Source of the DNA: Actinomadura rudentiformis
GTDB lineage: Bacteria; Actinomycetota; Actinomycetes; Streptosporangiales; Streptosporangiaceae
Assembly: GCF_008923185.1 (NCBI RefSeq)
Contig: NZ_WBMT01000016.1
Coordinates: 186,001 to 250,000, forward strand
Reading direction: 5' to 3'
Length of the DNA stretch: 64,000 nucleotides
Position numbers and translations under genes: made by a program. Shown here piece by piece: positions 8,355 through 18,100 of the stretch (position 1 is the stretch's first letter; every line of letters starts with the position of its first letter). The notes beneath the pieces were generated by a model that worked only from the letters and a program-made list of their open reading frames with translations, made no database searches and was not told the origin of the DNA.

Positions 8355-8497
8355 TGTATCGCCCCTTTCCCTTTGCGACCTTACGTCGTTCAGGAACCGG
8401 ATGGCGGGATGGGGCCTCTAATGATCGGTGACCGGATATGCATGGATTCGTGTCATATGCGGTCGGTAGCTTGAGTGGGCGACCACTGGGAGGCACC

Positions 8498-9673
8498 GTG
8501 GAACCGACGCTGAACGTCTTGCGCCGGCCGGTTCCATATTTTCTGAAGCGGCGGTTCCTGGTGAGGTTCGCCGCCTTCGCGATGGTGCCGCTGGTGGGGC
8601 TGGGCGTGCTCGGCTCGCAGGAGAAACTGCTTCTGCCGCTGGAACGTGTGCTGGTGGTCAAGGGCAAGCTGGCGTCCAAGGCCGACTACTTCGATGACGC
8701 CGAGGTCCAGCGGCTCCTGATGCGGCGCGGGATCCGGGTGCAGATCACCAGGTCCTCGTCGAGGGAGGTCGCGGTCAACTCGCTCGGCGGGTACGACTTC
8801 GCCTTTCCTTCGGGGCAGCCGGCGGCGCGGCTCATCCTGGACCAGCGGAACGCGCGGGGCCTGCGCGCCAAGCAGTACCGGCCGTTCGTCAGCCCGATCG
8901 TGCTGGCGACGTTCCGGGAGTACGCGGAGACGCTGCGGGGCGAGGGTGTCGCCCGGTACCAGGAGAAGGCGGGGCCGCTCTATTACGACCTGGACATGAA
9001 GGGGTTCCTGGGGCTGATCAAGAGTGGGAAGCGCTGGAACGATCTGGGCATCAGGCAGCACGGGATGTCGAACGGCAACCTCGTGCTGGCGCAGACCCCG
9101 GACCTGTGCGCGGCGAACTCAGCCGCCACTTATATGGGACTCATCGCATTCGTCGAGAACGGCAACAAGGCGGTTGGGAGTGCAGGCGAGGCCGTCGCCC
9201 TGGCCAGGAGGATCAAGCCTTTCCTGACCGAGCAGGGGCTTCCGACCTCGGAGATCTTCAAAACGTACGCGGCACCCGAGGGGCGGCAGATCGCACCGAT
9301 CATCGTGGTGTACGAGCACCAGTTCCTGGCGTACCAGCTCCACCGTTCGGACAGCCAGCGGGTGCTCCTGTATCCCCAGCCGGGCTTCTTCCCGCTTCCG
9401 GAGCTCATCTCGTTCAACGACAAGGGCGACCGGCTCGGCGAGCTCATCGTCAGCGACCCGCAGCTGCGCCGGCGGGCCGTGGAGCTGGGCTACCGGCTCC
9501 TCGACAACCCGGGCGCGCCGCCCGGCAAGCAGCTCGGCGCGTTCCTGCATGAACGGCGGGTCCCGTCGCCCGCCATGACGGCGCCCGACCTCACCAGGAC
9601 CGTGCTTCCCAGCGTGGCGGACCTCGAGAGGATGCTCGTCGAGGTCGGCTGCTCCGAGAGCAAGCCCTCGTGA
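8498..9673 (+). CDS. membrane-anchored solute-binding-like protein, first gene of a three-gene envelope operon
   Basis: The 391-residue product starts at GTG 8498, chosen for the GGGAGG at 8488-8493; an in-frame ATG at 8438 lacks a ribosome site. One membrane segment (FAAFAMVPLVGLGVLG, residues ~20-36) is followed by a periplasmic-binding-protein-like region: GGYDFAFPSGQPAARLI, SPIVLATFREYAE, LAQTPDLCAANSAATYMGLIAF. It resembles type 2 binding proteins with no obvious transporter partner. The stop overlaps the start of the VWA gene by 4 nt (GTGA), so the products are probably made together. The function is unknown. Confidence 0.75.
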   Translation: MEPTLNVLRRPVPYFLKRRFLVRFAAFAMVPLVGLGVLGSQEKLLLPLERVLVVKGKLASKADYFDDAEVQRLLMRRGIRVQITRSSSREVAVNSLGGYDFAFPSGQPAARLILDQRNARGLRAKQYRPFVSPIVLATFREYAETLRGEGVARYQEKAGPLYYDLDMKGFLGLIKSGKRWNDLGIRQHGMSNGNLVLAQTPDLCAANSAATYMGLIAFVENGNKAVGSAGEAVALARRIKPFLTEQGLPTSEIFKTYAAPEGRQIAPIIVVYEHQFLAYQLHRSDSQRVLLYPQPGFFPLPELISFNDKGDRLGELIVSDPQLRRRAVELGYRLLDNPGAPPGKQLGAFLHERRVPSPAMTAPDLTRTVLPSVADLERMLVEVGCSESKPS

Positions 9674-11166
9674 AGGCGCGGGCGGCTCTGGCCACGTGTC
9701 TGCTGCTCGCGGGCTGCAGTTTGGGGGACGGCTCGGCCCCGACCGAGTTGGACGTTCTGGCCGGGTCCGAGCTCGCTGACATGGCGCCGCTGCTTAGCGA
9801 GCTCGAACGTGACACGGGCGTCAAGCTGCGCATGGACTACAGCGACGACACGCTGGAGCCCGGCCGCTATCACCATGACCTCGCCTGGTTGCCGTCCGAC
9901 CGCTACTTCCGGCTCAAGATGAAGGCGGGGGCGCGACGGGAACCGCCGCTCAGCACCACGACGATGCTCTCGCCCGTGGTCATCGGGGTGAAGCCGGAGG
10001 CCGCGGCGAAGCTGCGGAGGGATCCCTCATGGGCCGACATCGCCGATGCCGCAGGGCAGGGACGGCTCCGCTTCGCGATGGCGGACCCGCGGACCAACGG
10101 GAGCGGCCTCGGCGCCCTGGTCGGCGTGGCGACCGCGGCGCGGGGCGGTGCGCTGCGGCCGGAGGACGTCACCTGCGATCGGCTCCGCGGCTTCTTCACC
10201 GGCCACACCCGCGCCGCCCGGAGCTCGCCGAAGCTCATCGAGGAGTACGTGGCGAACCAGGACCAGACCGAGGGCCTCATCGCCCACGAGTCGACCTTGC
10301 TGTCACTCAACGCCACGGGACGGCTCAGGCAGCCGTTGCAGATCGTCTATCCGCGGGACGGCATGGTGATGTCGGACTACCCGATGCTGCTCCTGGATCC
10401 CGCCAAGCGCGCCGCGTACGACAAGGTGGCCGGCTGGCTCAAGAGCGACACCGCCCAGCGGAAGATCATGCAGCGGACGCTGCGGCGGCCGCTCGGCCCG
10501 GACGTGGCGCGCGACCCGCGGTTGCGTGCCTCGGTCGGCAACGCCCTGTTCTTCCCCGACCAGAGGAAGGTGATCGACACCCTGCTGGCCGGCTACGACG
10601 ACCCGGCTGAGCGCAAGCCGGACCGGGTGGTGTTCCTCCTCGACTTCTCCCGTTCCATGGCGGGTGCCCGCATCGACGCGGTGAAGTCGGCCTTCGCCGG
10701 TCTCGGCGGCGCGGACGGCTCGTCGGTGGGCCGCTTCGTGCGCTTCCACAAGTCCGAGGAGGTCACGGTCATCCGCTTCGGCGGCCGGGTGCTGGGCAAG
10801 AAGACGTTCACAGCCGGAGCTCCCGGTGCGATGGACGGTCTGCGCGACTTCGTCGCCGGCGACGACTTCGACGGCAGCACCGCGATCTGGTCGGCCCTCG
10901 ACAGTGCGTACGACCTGGCCGGGGACACCTCCCGGCGGACCTCGATCGTGCTCATGACCGACGGCCAGAACAACGCCGGCATCACCCTCGACGACTTCCT
11001 GCGCCATCGGCGGCCGCGCACCGTCCCCACGTTCGCCGTCGGTTTCGGCGCGGCGGACCGCGCCGGTCTCCGCCGGGCGGCCACCGCCACCGGCGGCCGG
11101 TTCGTCGACGGCGACACACGCCCGTCCCTGCTCGAAGCACTCAAGGAGATCCGTGGGTGTCACTGA
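9670..11166 (+). CDS. lipoprotein with solute-binding-like and VWA domains
   Basis: The 498-residue product has a lipoprotein signal ending LLLAGC (Cys16). Residues ~25-290 look like an extracellular solute-binding domain (LDVLAGSELADMAPLLSELE, then GVKPEAAAKL and ADPRTNGSGLGALVG). Residues ~315-498 form a von Willebrand A domain with a complete MIDAS: DFSRS at 325-329, the DGSTAIW threonine and MTDGQN. It should bind a divalent ion and a protein partner outside the membrane. The GTG start overlaps the previous stop, and the next gene overlaps its end by 14 nt. Confidence 0.82.
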   Translation: MKARAALATCLLLAGCSLGDGSAPTELDVLAGSELADMAPLLSELERDTGVKLRMDYSDDTLEPGRYHHDLAWLPSDRYFRLKMKAGARREPPLSTTTMLSPVVIGVKPEAAAKLRRDPSWADIADAAGQGRLRFAMADPRTNGSGLGALVGVATAARGGALRPEDVTCDRLRGFFTGHTRAARSSPKLIEEYVANQDQTEGLIAHESTLLSLNATGRLRQPLQIVYPRDGMVMSDYPMLLLDPAKRAAYDKVAGWLKSDTAQRKIMQRTLRRPLGPDVARDPRLRASVGNALFFPDQRKVIDTLLAGYDDPAERKPDRVVFLLDFSRSMAGARIDAVKSAFAGLGGADGSSVGRFVRFHKSEEVTVIRFGGRVLGKKTFTAGAPGAMDGLRDFVAGDDFDGSTAIWSALDSAYDLAGDTSRRTSIVLMTDGQNNAGITLDDFLRHRRPRTVPTFAVGFGAADRAGLRRAATATGGRFVDGDTRPSLLEALKEIRGCH

Positions 11167-11935
11167 CAGCCTGTGGCGGAGCATCCATCTGCCCTGGATG
11201 CTCGTATGGCTCGCCACGTTCACGTCGCTCGCGGGCCTGGTGGCCTACGCGGCCGTGGCCTACCGCCGGCAACGCCGGTCACGGTCCGCGCAGAGCCAGG
11301 GCCTGATCGACATCTGTATCTACCTCAACGCCCGCTCGGTGATGGGCGTCTACCGGACCAGCCAGGCCCGCCCGGCCCTGGTCCGCCAGGTCGTCGAGCG
11401 GACGACGAACAGCAGGTCGCGCGAGGCCTGGGGAACGATCTACGGCCTGGGCGGGGGTGGCGGCAAGGAGGTGAGCGACGAGCGGCTCCTCAGCTACATC
11501 GAGGAGACGGAGCCGATCAGTGTCATCTCCGAGGTCATCAGCCTCCTGGAAGAGCGGGACGGCGTCATCTACGCCGATCTCACCGACGGCACGATCCTGC
11601 CCGGCCCCGCCGTGACCAAGGTGCTCGGCGGCTATCGTTCCGACACCGCCCGATCCCTCCGTCTCAGCGATCTGCGCGGGCACTACGTCAGCGTGACGGG
11701 TCTCTTCCATCTGTCCGAGCCGACCGGCGACAAGGTGACGTTCCTGGCCCCGTACGGAGTCACCTCGCCGGACGGCACACCCTCCCCGCACGTCAAGATC
11801 ACCTGCTCGGCGAGCGGGATGCAGGACCAGGACGAACGTGTCGAACGCTTCCACGCCCGCTGCCTCGGCAAGGTGAACGGCTGGGACCCCGAGACCCGCG
11901 TCCTCGACATCCACCCGGTGGCGATGTTCCGCTGA
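11153..11935 (+). CDS. single-pass membrane protein of the solute-binding/VWA operon
   Basis: The 260-residue product starts at GTG 11153, inside the end of the VWA gene. Residues ~14-37 (LPWMLVWLATFTSLAGLVAYAAVAY) form one membrane segment followed by a basic stop-transfer patch, so the remaining ~215 residues are probably cytoplasmic. I recognise no domain in them. There is a Gly5 loop near residue 100, an acidic helical stretch (EETEPISVISEVISLLEERDG) and a C-terminal beta-rich part. It may couple the two outer sensor-like proteins to the cytoplasm (inference from order and topology). Confidence 0.65.
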   Translation: MGVTDSLWRSIHLPWMLVWLATFTSLAGLVAYAAVAYRRQRRSRSAQSQGLIDICIYLNARSVMGVYRTSQARPALVRQVVERTTNSRSREAWGTIYGLGGGGGKEVSDERLLSYIEETEPISVISEVISLLEERDGVIYADLTDGTILPGPAVTKVLGGYRSDTARSLRLSDLRGHYVSVTGLFHLSEPTGDKVTFLAPYGVTSPDGTPSPHVKITCSASGMQDQDERVERFHARCLGKVNGWDPETRVLDIHPVAMFR

Positions 11936-11937
11936 GG

Positions 11938-12879
11938 TCAGGCGCGGCAGGTCAGGGGTCGCCCGCCGTTGAACGTGATCATGTCGTCCAGGGCGGCGAC
12001 CAGGTCGATCTGTGCGCCCGGCCCGGCGCCGTCGAGCTCGGCGTAGGCGCGGTGGAGGTTGCCGACGATCCGTTCGGAGTCGCTGAGCTCGGCGTACGGC
12101 CCGAGGTCGGTCTCGCGTGCGAGCTCCAGCGGTGACAGCCCCGCGGCCTTGCCCTTCTCGGCTGTGGCGAGCACGAACCGCGCGTAGCCGGCGCAACGTT
12201 CGATCAGCTCAGGCCCTCCGACCGGGCCGTGGCCGGGCACGATCGTCTCCGCGCCGAGCGGGGCGATCACCTCGTCGAGCACCTTGATCGCGCCCTGCAC
12301 CGATCCCTGCATCAGGAACGGCGTGCCCCCGTTGAAGAGCAGGTCGCCGGAGAAGAGCACGCGCCGGTCGGGGACCCACACGATCGAGTCGTTGGTCGTG
12401 TGCGCCGGCCCGCCCACGTGCCGGACCTCGCACCGCAGGTCGTCGACCCACACCGTGACGCCCTCGGTGTAGGTGAGGAACGCGGGCTCGATCTCCACGT
12501 CGCCCCATTCGACCTTGGTCCAGTACGGCTCGTCGAACGGGCGACCCCACGCGATCGCGCCCTCGCGCGTGCCCTCGTGGGCGACGATGGTCGCGCCCTC
12601 GAAGAGATAGTTGCCGAACGTGTGGTCGCCGTGGTGGTGCGTGTTGACCAGCGTCCGCACGGGCTGCGACGTCACCGAGCCGATCGCGTCGAGGTACGCC
12701 CGCGTCCGGCGTTCGGTGGAGCACGCGTCCACGCTGACCACGCCCCGCGAGCCGGCCAGGAACCCGGTGTTGTTGATCCACCAGGTGCCGTCCGGCTGGA
12801 TGTAGCCGAAGACGCCGTCGCTGACCTCCTCGAGGCGAGGCGGTGCCGGGGTGGAGATGTCGTGCGCGGTGCTGCTCAT
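11938..12879 (-). CDS. MBL-fold metallo-hydrolase
   Basis: The 313-residue product has the zinc-binding HxHxDH motif (His81, His83, Asp85, His86), then GGPAHTTND, FSGDLLFNGGTPF and IVPGHGPVG, which supply the later metal ligands. This is the glyoxalase-II/beta-lactamase-fold hydrolase superfamily; the variant with a conserved WWINNTGFLAG opening is uncharacterised as far as I know. No signal peptide is present. It ends 2 nt from the end of the converging membrane-protein gene. The substrate is unknown. Confidence 0.85.
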   Translation of the reverse strand: MSSTAHDISTPAPPRLEEVSDGVFGYIQPDGTWWINNTGFLAGSRGVVSVDACSTERRTRAYLDAIGSVTSQPVRTLVNTHHHGDHTFGNYLFEGATIVAHEGTREGAIAWGRPFDEPYWTKVEWGDVEIEPAFLTYTEGVTVWVDDLRCEVRHVGGPAHTTNDSIVWVPDRRVLFSGDLLFNGGTPFLMQGSVQGAIKVLDEVIAPLGAETIVPGHGPVGGPELIERCAGYARFVLATAEKGKAAGLSPLELARETDLGPYAELSDSERIVGNLHRAYAELDGAGPGAQIDLVAALDDMITFNGGRPLTCRA

Positions 12880-12944
12880 GGCGAGAAGTCCTCTAACTGC
12901 CCGAGATGTCCTGTGCTCGCCAACCTAGACCAGCGCCGGAGGCT

Positions 12945-14078
12945 TCACACCCGCTCGTGCACGACCCGGACGGCCTTCATCGCGCGGACCTGTGCGATGG
13001 CCTCCGCTTCGCGTTCGGCCTCGGCGCGCTCGGCCCTCGTGAGGTCGCGGAACGTGGCGATCGTGAGGGTGAGCCTGGTGCCGTCGGCGCGCGGCCGCCA
13101 GATCCCGGCGACCTCACCCCGGGCGAGCACCGCGCCCGGCGATCCGGCGGGCTTCCATAACAGCGAGCGGTGTGCCCGTTCAGGCACGAGCAGCTGCTTG
13201 TCCCACGCGCGCAGGAGGACGTCGCTCGGCGGCAGCAGGCGGACGTGCTCGGGTGCCGGCGCCGTCCGGAGGGCCTCGGCGTCCGCTTCCAGGATCCACG
13301 CCTTGCGGCCGTCGACCTTGAGCGGCACGAGCTCGTGGGCGATCTGGTCCCACAGCGTGCGGACCGGGCCGGGGCGCGACCCGATCCAGTCGGCCAGGCC
13401 GGCCGGGGCGGTCGGGCCCAGGCGCCGGACGAAGCGCCGCACGAGCTCGCGCCGCGCCTCGTCCGGGTCGGCGTCGGGCACCGCTTCGCCGAGCGGCCGG
13501 AAGACGACCCCCTTGGTGCCGGGCTCGATGACGAGGCCCGCGCGGACCGCAGCCAGCCGGAAGAGGAGGTCGTGAACGTGGTGGACGCCGCACCCTCCGC
13601 ACCACGGCGCCAGCACCCGCGGCAGGTGCTTGGTCACCGCTCCCGAAAGGTCCCCCTTCGACGTCGGCCCGGTCACGATCTCCCGCATGTGCCCGGCGAT
13701 GAGGTCGATGGCGTCGTCGGGCTCCATGCTCGCGGCTTCGAGCTCCTGCCCGTACGCGAGCAGCCTGCCCATCGCGTCGGCGTGGTCGGCGGGACGGAGC
13801 CCGGCCGCGAGGAGCCCCAGGTCCTCCTTCCGGTGCAGATGCGCCGCGCCCCGCACCGACCAGAGGCAGACCACCGGTCCGTCCGGCCACAGCGCCGCCC
13901 GCAACCGGCCCGGATCGTCTACGCCGGTCCGGACCCGCAAGCCAAGGAGCGCGGATCCGGGCGGGGTGTCCTGCAGCCCGATCTCCAGCGCGCCGACCGA
14001 CTCCGGCGCCGATTTCCGGGCATCGAGGTCATGCCGCAGAACGCGGTAGGCGAGCACCTGAGACCGGTCGACGTCCAT
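12945..14078 (-). CDS. AlkZ-like winged-helix DNA-binding protein (HTH_42)
   Basis: The 377-residue protein is the size of HTH_42/AlkZ-like proteins and shows WSVRGAAHLHRKED and LRAWDKQLLVPERAHRSLLWKPAGSPGAV-type blocks typical of them. Characterised members (AlkZ, AlkX/YcaQ) unhook DNA crosslinks or remove alkylated bases using a QxQ or QxD motif. Here the aligned segment reads GLQDTPP (Gln34-Asp35-Thr36), so the third catalytic position is Thr. Enzymatic activity is therefore uncertain. Transcription is probably separate from the MBL gene, 65 nt downstream. Confidence 0.75.
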   Translation of the reverse strand: MDVDRSQVLAYRVLRHDLDARKSAPESVGALEIGLQDTPPGSALLGLRVRTGVDDPGRLRAALWPDGPVVCLWSVRGAAHLHRKEDLGLLAAGLRPADHADAMGRLLAYGQELEAASMEPDDAIDLIAGHMREIVTGPTSKGDLSGAVTKHLPRVLAPWCGGCGVHHVHDLLFRLAAVRAGLVIEPGTKGVVFRPLGEAVPDADPDEARRELVRRFVRRLGPTAPAGLADWIGSRPGPVRTLWDQIAHELVPLKVDGRKAWILEADAEALRTAPAPEHVRLLPPSDVLLRAWDKQLLVPERAHRSLLWKPAGSPGAVLARGEVAGIWRPRADGTRLTLTIATFRDLTRAERAEAEREAEAIAQVRAMKAVRVVHERV

Positions 14079-14099
14079 GCCCGTGGTCTACCCGATCGC

Positions 14100-14978
14100 T
14101 CAGCGGGCGAGCAAGGACCGCAGCGCCTTGACCACTTGGGCGGGGGCCTCCTCGGCCATGAAGTGGCCGCAGCTCACCGTGACGTGCTCCAAGTCCGGGG
14201 CCCAGGCCCGCCAGCGTGCGGCGGCGTCGAAGCCGAGCGCGGCGCCCCAGTCCTGCTGGAGGACCGTGACCGGCATGCGCAGCCGGTTGCCGGCCTGGCG
14301 GTCGGCCTCGTCGTGCTCGACGTCGGCGAACGCGGAGGCCCGGTAATCGGCGACGATGGACGGGACCGCCTCCCGGGAGGCCTTCAGGTAGGCGGCGCGC
14401 ACGTCGGCCGGGATCGCCTCCGGATCTCTGGTCCACAGGTCCAGGAAGTGGCCGAAGAACGCGTCCGGGCTCGCCCCGATCAGTTGCTCCGGCAGGCCGG
14501 GCGGCTGGGCCATCAGATACAGGTGGAAGCCGACCGCGGCCGATGTTCCCCGCAGCACGTCCCACATGTCGAGGGTGGGCAGCACGTCGAGCGACGCGAG
14601 GTGGCTGATCGCCTCGGGATGATCGAGCCCGGCGCGGATGGCGACCAGCGCGCCCCGGTCGTGCCCGGCCAGCGCGAACCGGTCGTGCCCGAGCGCGCGG
14701 GCGAGCGCGACGATGTCGGCCGCCATGGTGCGCTTGGAGTAGGTCTGGCCGTCGGCCTCGGCGGGCTTGTCGCTGTCGCCGTAGCCGCGCAGGTCAGGAC
14801 AGATGACGGTGTGGTCGGTGGCCAGATCGGCGGCGACGTGCCGCCACATCAGATGCGTCTGTGGGAAGCCGTGCAGCAGCACGACCGGGCTGCCCGAGCC
14901 GCCGACGGCGGCGTTGAGCGCCACGCCGTCGGCCACGGGCACGCGCCGGTAGTCGAATCCGCTGATTTCGGTTGCCAT
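14100..14978 (-). CDS. alpha/beta hydrolase, haloacetate dehalogenase/epoxide hydrolase-like
   Basis: The 292-residue product has LLHGFPQTHLMW (oxyanion region, His36-Gly37), the nucleophile elbow GHDRG with Asp107 in place of Ser, and a C-terminal CGHFMAEEAP supplying the catalytic His. An Asp nucleophile implies a dehalogenase or epoxide hydrolase. Fluoroacetate dehalogenases bind the substrate carboxylate with two Arg in DRGGR; here it is DRGAL, so only the first Arg is present, which argues against a true haloacetate substrate. It is divergent from the SARP regulator gene, with about 125 nt between. Confidence 0.82.
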   Translation of the reverse strand: MATEISGFDYRRVPVADGVALNAAVGGSGSPVVLLHGFPQTHLMWRHVAADLATDHTVICPDLRGYGDSDKPAEADGQTYSKRTMAADIVALARALGHDRFALAGHDRGALVAIRAGLDHPEAISHLASLDVLPTLDMWDVLRGTSAAVGFHLYLMAQPPGLPEQLIGASPDAFFGHFLDLWTRDPEAIPADVRAAYLKASREAVPSIVADYRASAFADVEHDEADRQAGNRLRMPVTVLQQDWGAALGFDAAARWRAWAPDLEHVTVSCGHFMAEEAPAQVVKALRSLLAR

Positions 14979-15024
14979 GTCGAATCTCCAATCGAGTGGT
15001 ACGGGATGAAGGGTTCCTGCGGCC

Positions 15025-15046
15025 GATCAGCGCTGGATCAGCACTG
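15025..15046 (+). repeat. 11-nt tandem repeat in the hydrolase/regulator gap
   Basis: GATCAGCGCTG at 15025-15035 is followed by GATCAGCACTG at 15036-15046. It lies in the divergent control region 58 nt upstream of the preferred SARP start. Direct repeats near -35 are the usual binding mode of SARP regulators, so autoregulation is possible, but slippage is equally likely. Confidence 0.35.
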
Positions 15047-15103
15047 ACTGAGTGGGCGGGCAGCGGCTGCGGCAGGCGGGATACCGTGGAAGGCGTGTCT
15101 GGA

Positions 15104-18100
15104 GTGACCTTCGGGGTGCTGGGTCCGCTGGAGGCGGTGCGAGAGGGTGGCCCGGTCGATCTGAAGGGGTTGCGGCACCGGGCCGTGCTGGCCAGGCTGC
15201 TGGTGGCGGGAGGCCGGGTCGTTCCGGTGTCCAGGTTGATCGATGATCTCTGGGTGGACCCGCCAGAAGGGGCTCTCGGCGCTGTGCAGACCTTCGTCGC
15301 CGCGCTGCGGAGGGCGTTGGAGCCAGAGCGGCCGCCCAGGACGCCCGCCCGGGTGCTGGTGACCCAGGCGCCGGGCTACGCGCTCCGGCCAGGGCCGGGC
15401 GCGGTGGACGCGTGGCGCTTCGAGGCCGCTGTGGAAGAGGCCGCGGAGCTGCCGTCCGCCGACGCGTACGAGCGGCTGAATGCCGCGCTGAAGATGTGGC
15501 GTGGCCCAGCGTACGCGGAGTTCGCCGAGGAGGGCTGGGCGCGCGGGGAGGCGATCCGGCTGGACGAGCTGCGTCTCCTCGCCGTGGAGAGACGTGCCGA
15601 AGCCGCGCTCGCGCTCGGGCGGGCGGGCGCGTCCATCCCCGATCTGGAACACCATGTCGAGGGTCATCCGTGGCGGGAGGACGGCTGGCGCCTGCTCGCG
15701 CTGGCTCTCTACCAGGCAGGGCGGCAGGCAGACGCGCTGGCTGCCCTCCGCCGGGCCAGGGAGCTTCTCAGCACGGAGCTCGGGCTTGATCCGGGTGAGG
15801 GACTCCGGCGGCTGGAGACCGACATCCTGGCTCAAGCACCCCATCTCTCGGCGGAGGGCGAATCCCACTCCGCTGTGCGGATCAGGCCTGGCACGCCGCC
15901 CCCGCCGACCGGGCAGGCGTTCGTCGGGCGCACGTCGGAGCTCGCGGACCTGGAGAAGGCCGCCGACACGGTGATCGCGTCCGGACGGCCCGTTCTGGCA
16001 CTCGTGTCCGGCGACGCGGGTGCAGGCAAGACCGCGCTGGCCGAGGCGCTGAGTGTCCGGCTTGCGGCGAGAGGCTGGACTGTGGCTTGGGGCGCCAGCC
16101 CGGAACTCGATGGAGCGCCCGCCGCCTGGCCGTGGACCCAGATCGCCGCAGGCCTCGTCTCGGCCGGCCACCCACCACTCCCCAGTTTGGAAGCTCAGCC
16201 GGGCGATCCCGTAGAGGCGAGATTCCGCAGGCACCGGGCCATCGGCGCCTACCTGGCGGGGGTCGCGGCGCGCACGCCCATCCTCCTCGTTCTCGACGAC
16301 CTGCACTGGGCGGCCGAGGAGACCCTGGCCCTGCTGACCGCGCTGGCCACCGACGCGGGCGCCGGCTCCGTGCTCATCGTCGGTACGTACCGTTCCACCG
16401 AGATCTCACCGGCCCTGACCGAGGCCCTCGGCCGCGCGGCCCGCACCGGGCCCGCCCGTGTCTATCTCGGCGGCCTGGCGGAGCGGGAGGTGGCGGAGCT
16501 GGCGCGCTCCAGCACCGATCGGGATGTGGACGCGGGCACCGCACGCCTGATCCACCGGCGCAGCGCGGGCAACCCGTTCTTCGTGCGCGAGCTCGTCCGG
16601 CTCCTGGAAACCGAGGGCGGCCTCCACGCCGTGCCGGCCGGTGTCCGCGACGTCATCCGCCAGCGGCTGGCGCGGCTCCCGGAGGGCACGCGGACGGTTC
16701 TCCGGCAGGCGGCGGTGATCGGGCACGACGTGGACCTGAACGTGCTGATCTCGCTGGCCGAAGACGAGGACGGTGTGCGCCGTGTGGCCGAGACCGCTGT
16801 GCTCGACGCGGTGGAAGCCGCCATCGTGACCGGTTTCGTGACCGAGCCCGGTCCCGACAACCTCTGCTTCACCCATGCACTGGTCCGCGAGGTGCTGTAC
16901 GAGGATGTTCCGCGCGCGCGGCGGGCTCGCTGGCACGCCCGGATCGCCGAGATCCTCGAACGGTCCAGCCCTGATCAGGTGGAGGCGATCGCCCACCACC
17001 TCGTCCGCGCGAGCAGCCGAGCCGGCGCCGCCCGCACCGCTCGCTACGCCCGTGCGGCGGCCGAACGAGCCGATCGGCGCGTTGCTCCGCACGAGGCCGC
17101 TCGCTGGTGGCGCGAGACGATCGGAGCTCTCGAAGGAGTCTCAGGGGCGGACTCCAGGGCGCGCCTGGAAGCGGTCATGGGCCTGGTGAGGGCTCTCGCG
17201 GTGACCGGCGATCTCGACGGTGCCCGCCGGCACCGGGCCGAGGCGATCACCGAGGCCGAGAGGCTCGGCGACCCGCTGCTCACCGCCCGGCTGATCGGTG
17301 CGTTCGACGTGCCCGCGAACTGGACGACCATCGACGATCCCGACCGCGCCGCGCACGTCGTCGCCGCGGCGGAACGGGCCCTGGCCGCTCTGCCCGCGCA
17401 CCACGAGGTGGAACGCGCCCGTCTCCTTGGCACGATCGCGCTCGAACTCCGCGCCGACTCCGGCGCACGAGGTGGCGAGGCGGCTCGCGAAGCCGTGGAG
17501 ATCGCCCGCCGCCTCGGCGACCCGGCCGTCCTCGCCTTCGCCCTCAACGCCCTCTACCTGCAGTCCTTCGGTCGCGCCGGGCTCGCCCCGGAACGGGCCC
17601 GCATCGGCGCCGAGCTGGTCGGCCTCTCGGCCCGGCACGGACTGGTGACGTCCGAGGTCCTCGGGCACCTGATCCTCGTCCAGTGCCATGCCGCACTCGC
17701 CGACCTGGCCGCCGCGGACGAGCACGCGGCAGCGGCAGACAGGCTCGCCGAACGCTACGAGCTTCCGCTCGTCGGCGTCTTCACCGAGTGGTACGCGGCG
17801 CTCCGGCTCGCCGTGACGGGCCGTACGGACGAAGCGGAGCCGGCGTATCGCCGGGCCGCCACCCGGCTCTCCGGCACCGGGATGCGAGGTGTGGAGGACG
17901 GCATCCTCCCGCTCGCGCTGCTCTCCCTGCGGCTCCAGGCCCGGCGGCCCTTCGCCGACCTCGCGGACATGGACTTCGGCCCGTACGAGCCCTGGGCACG
18001 CCCGCTCATCCTGAACACCGAAGGCAAACACCAGGAAGCGAAGGAAGCGGCGCGTGCAATCCCGAAATCCCCTCACGACTTGCTGTTCGAGGCGCGGACC

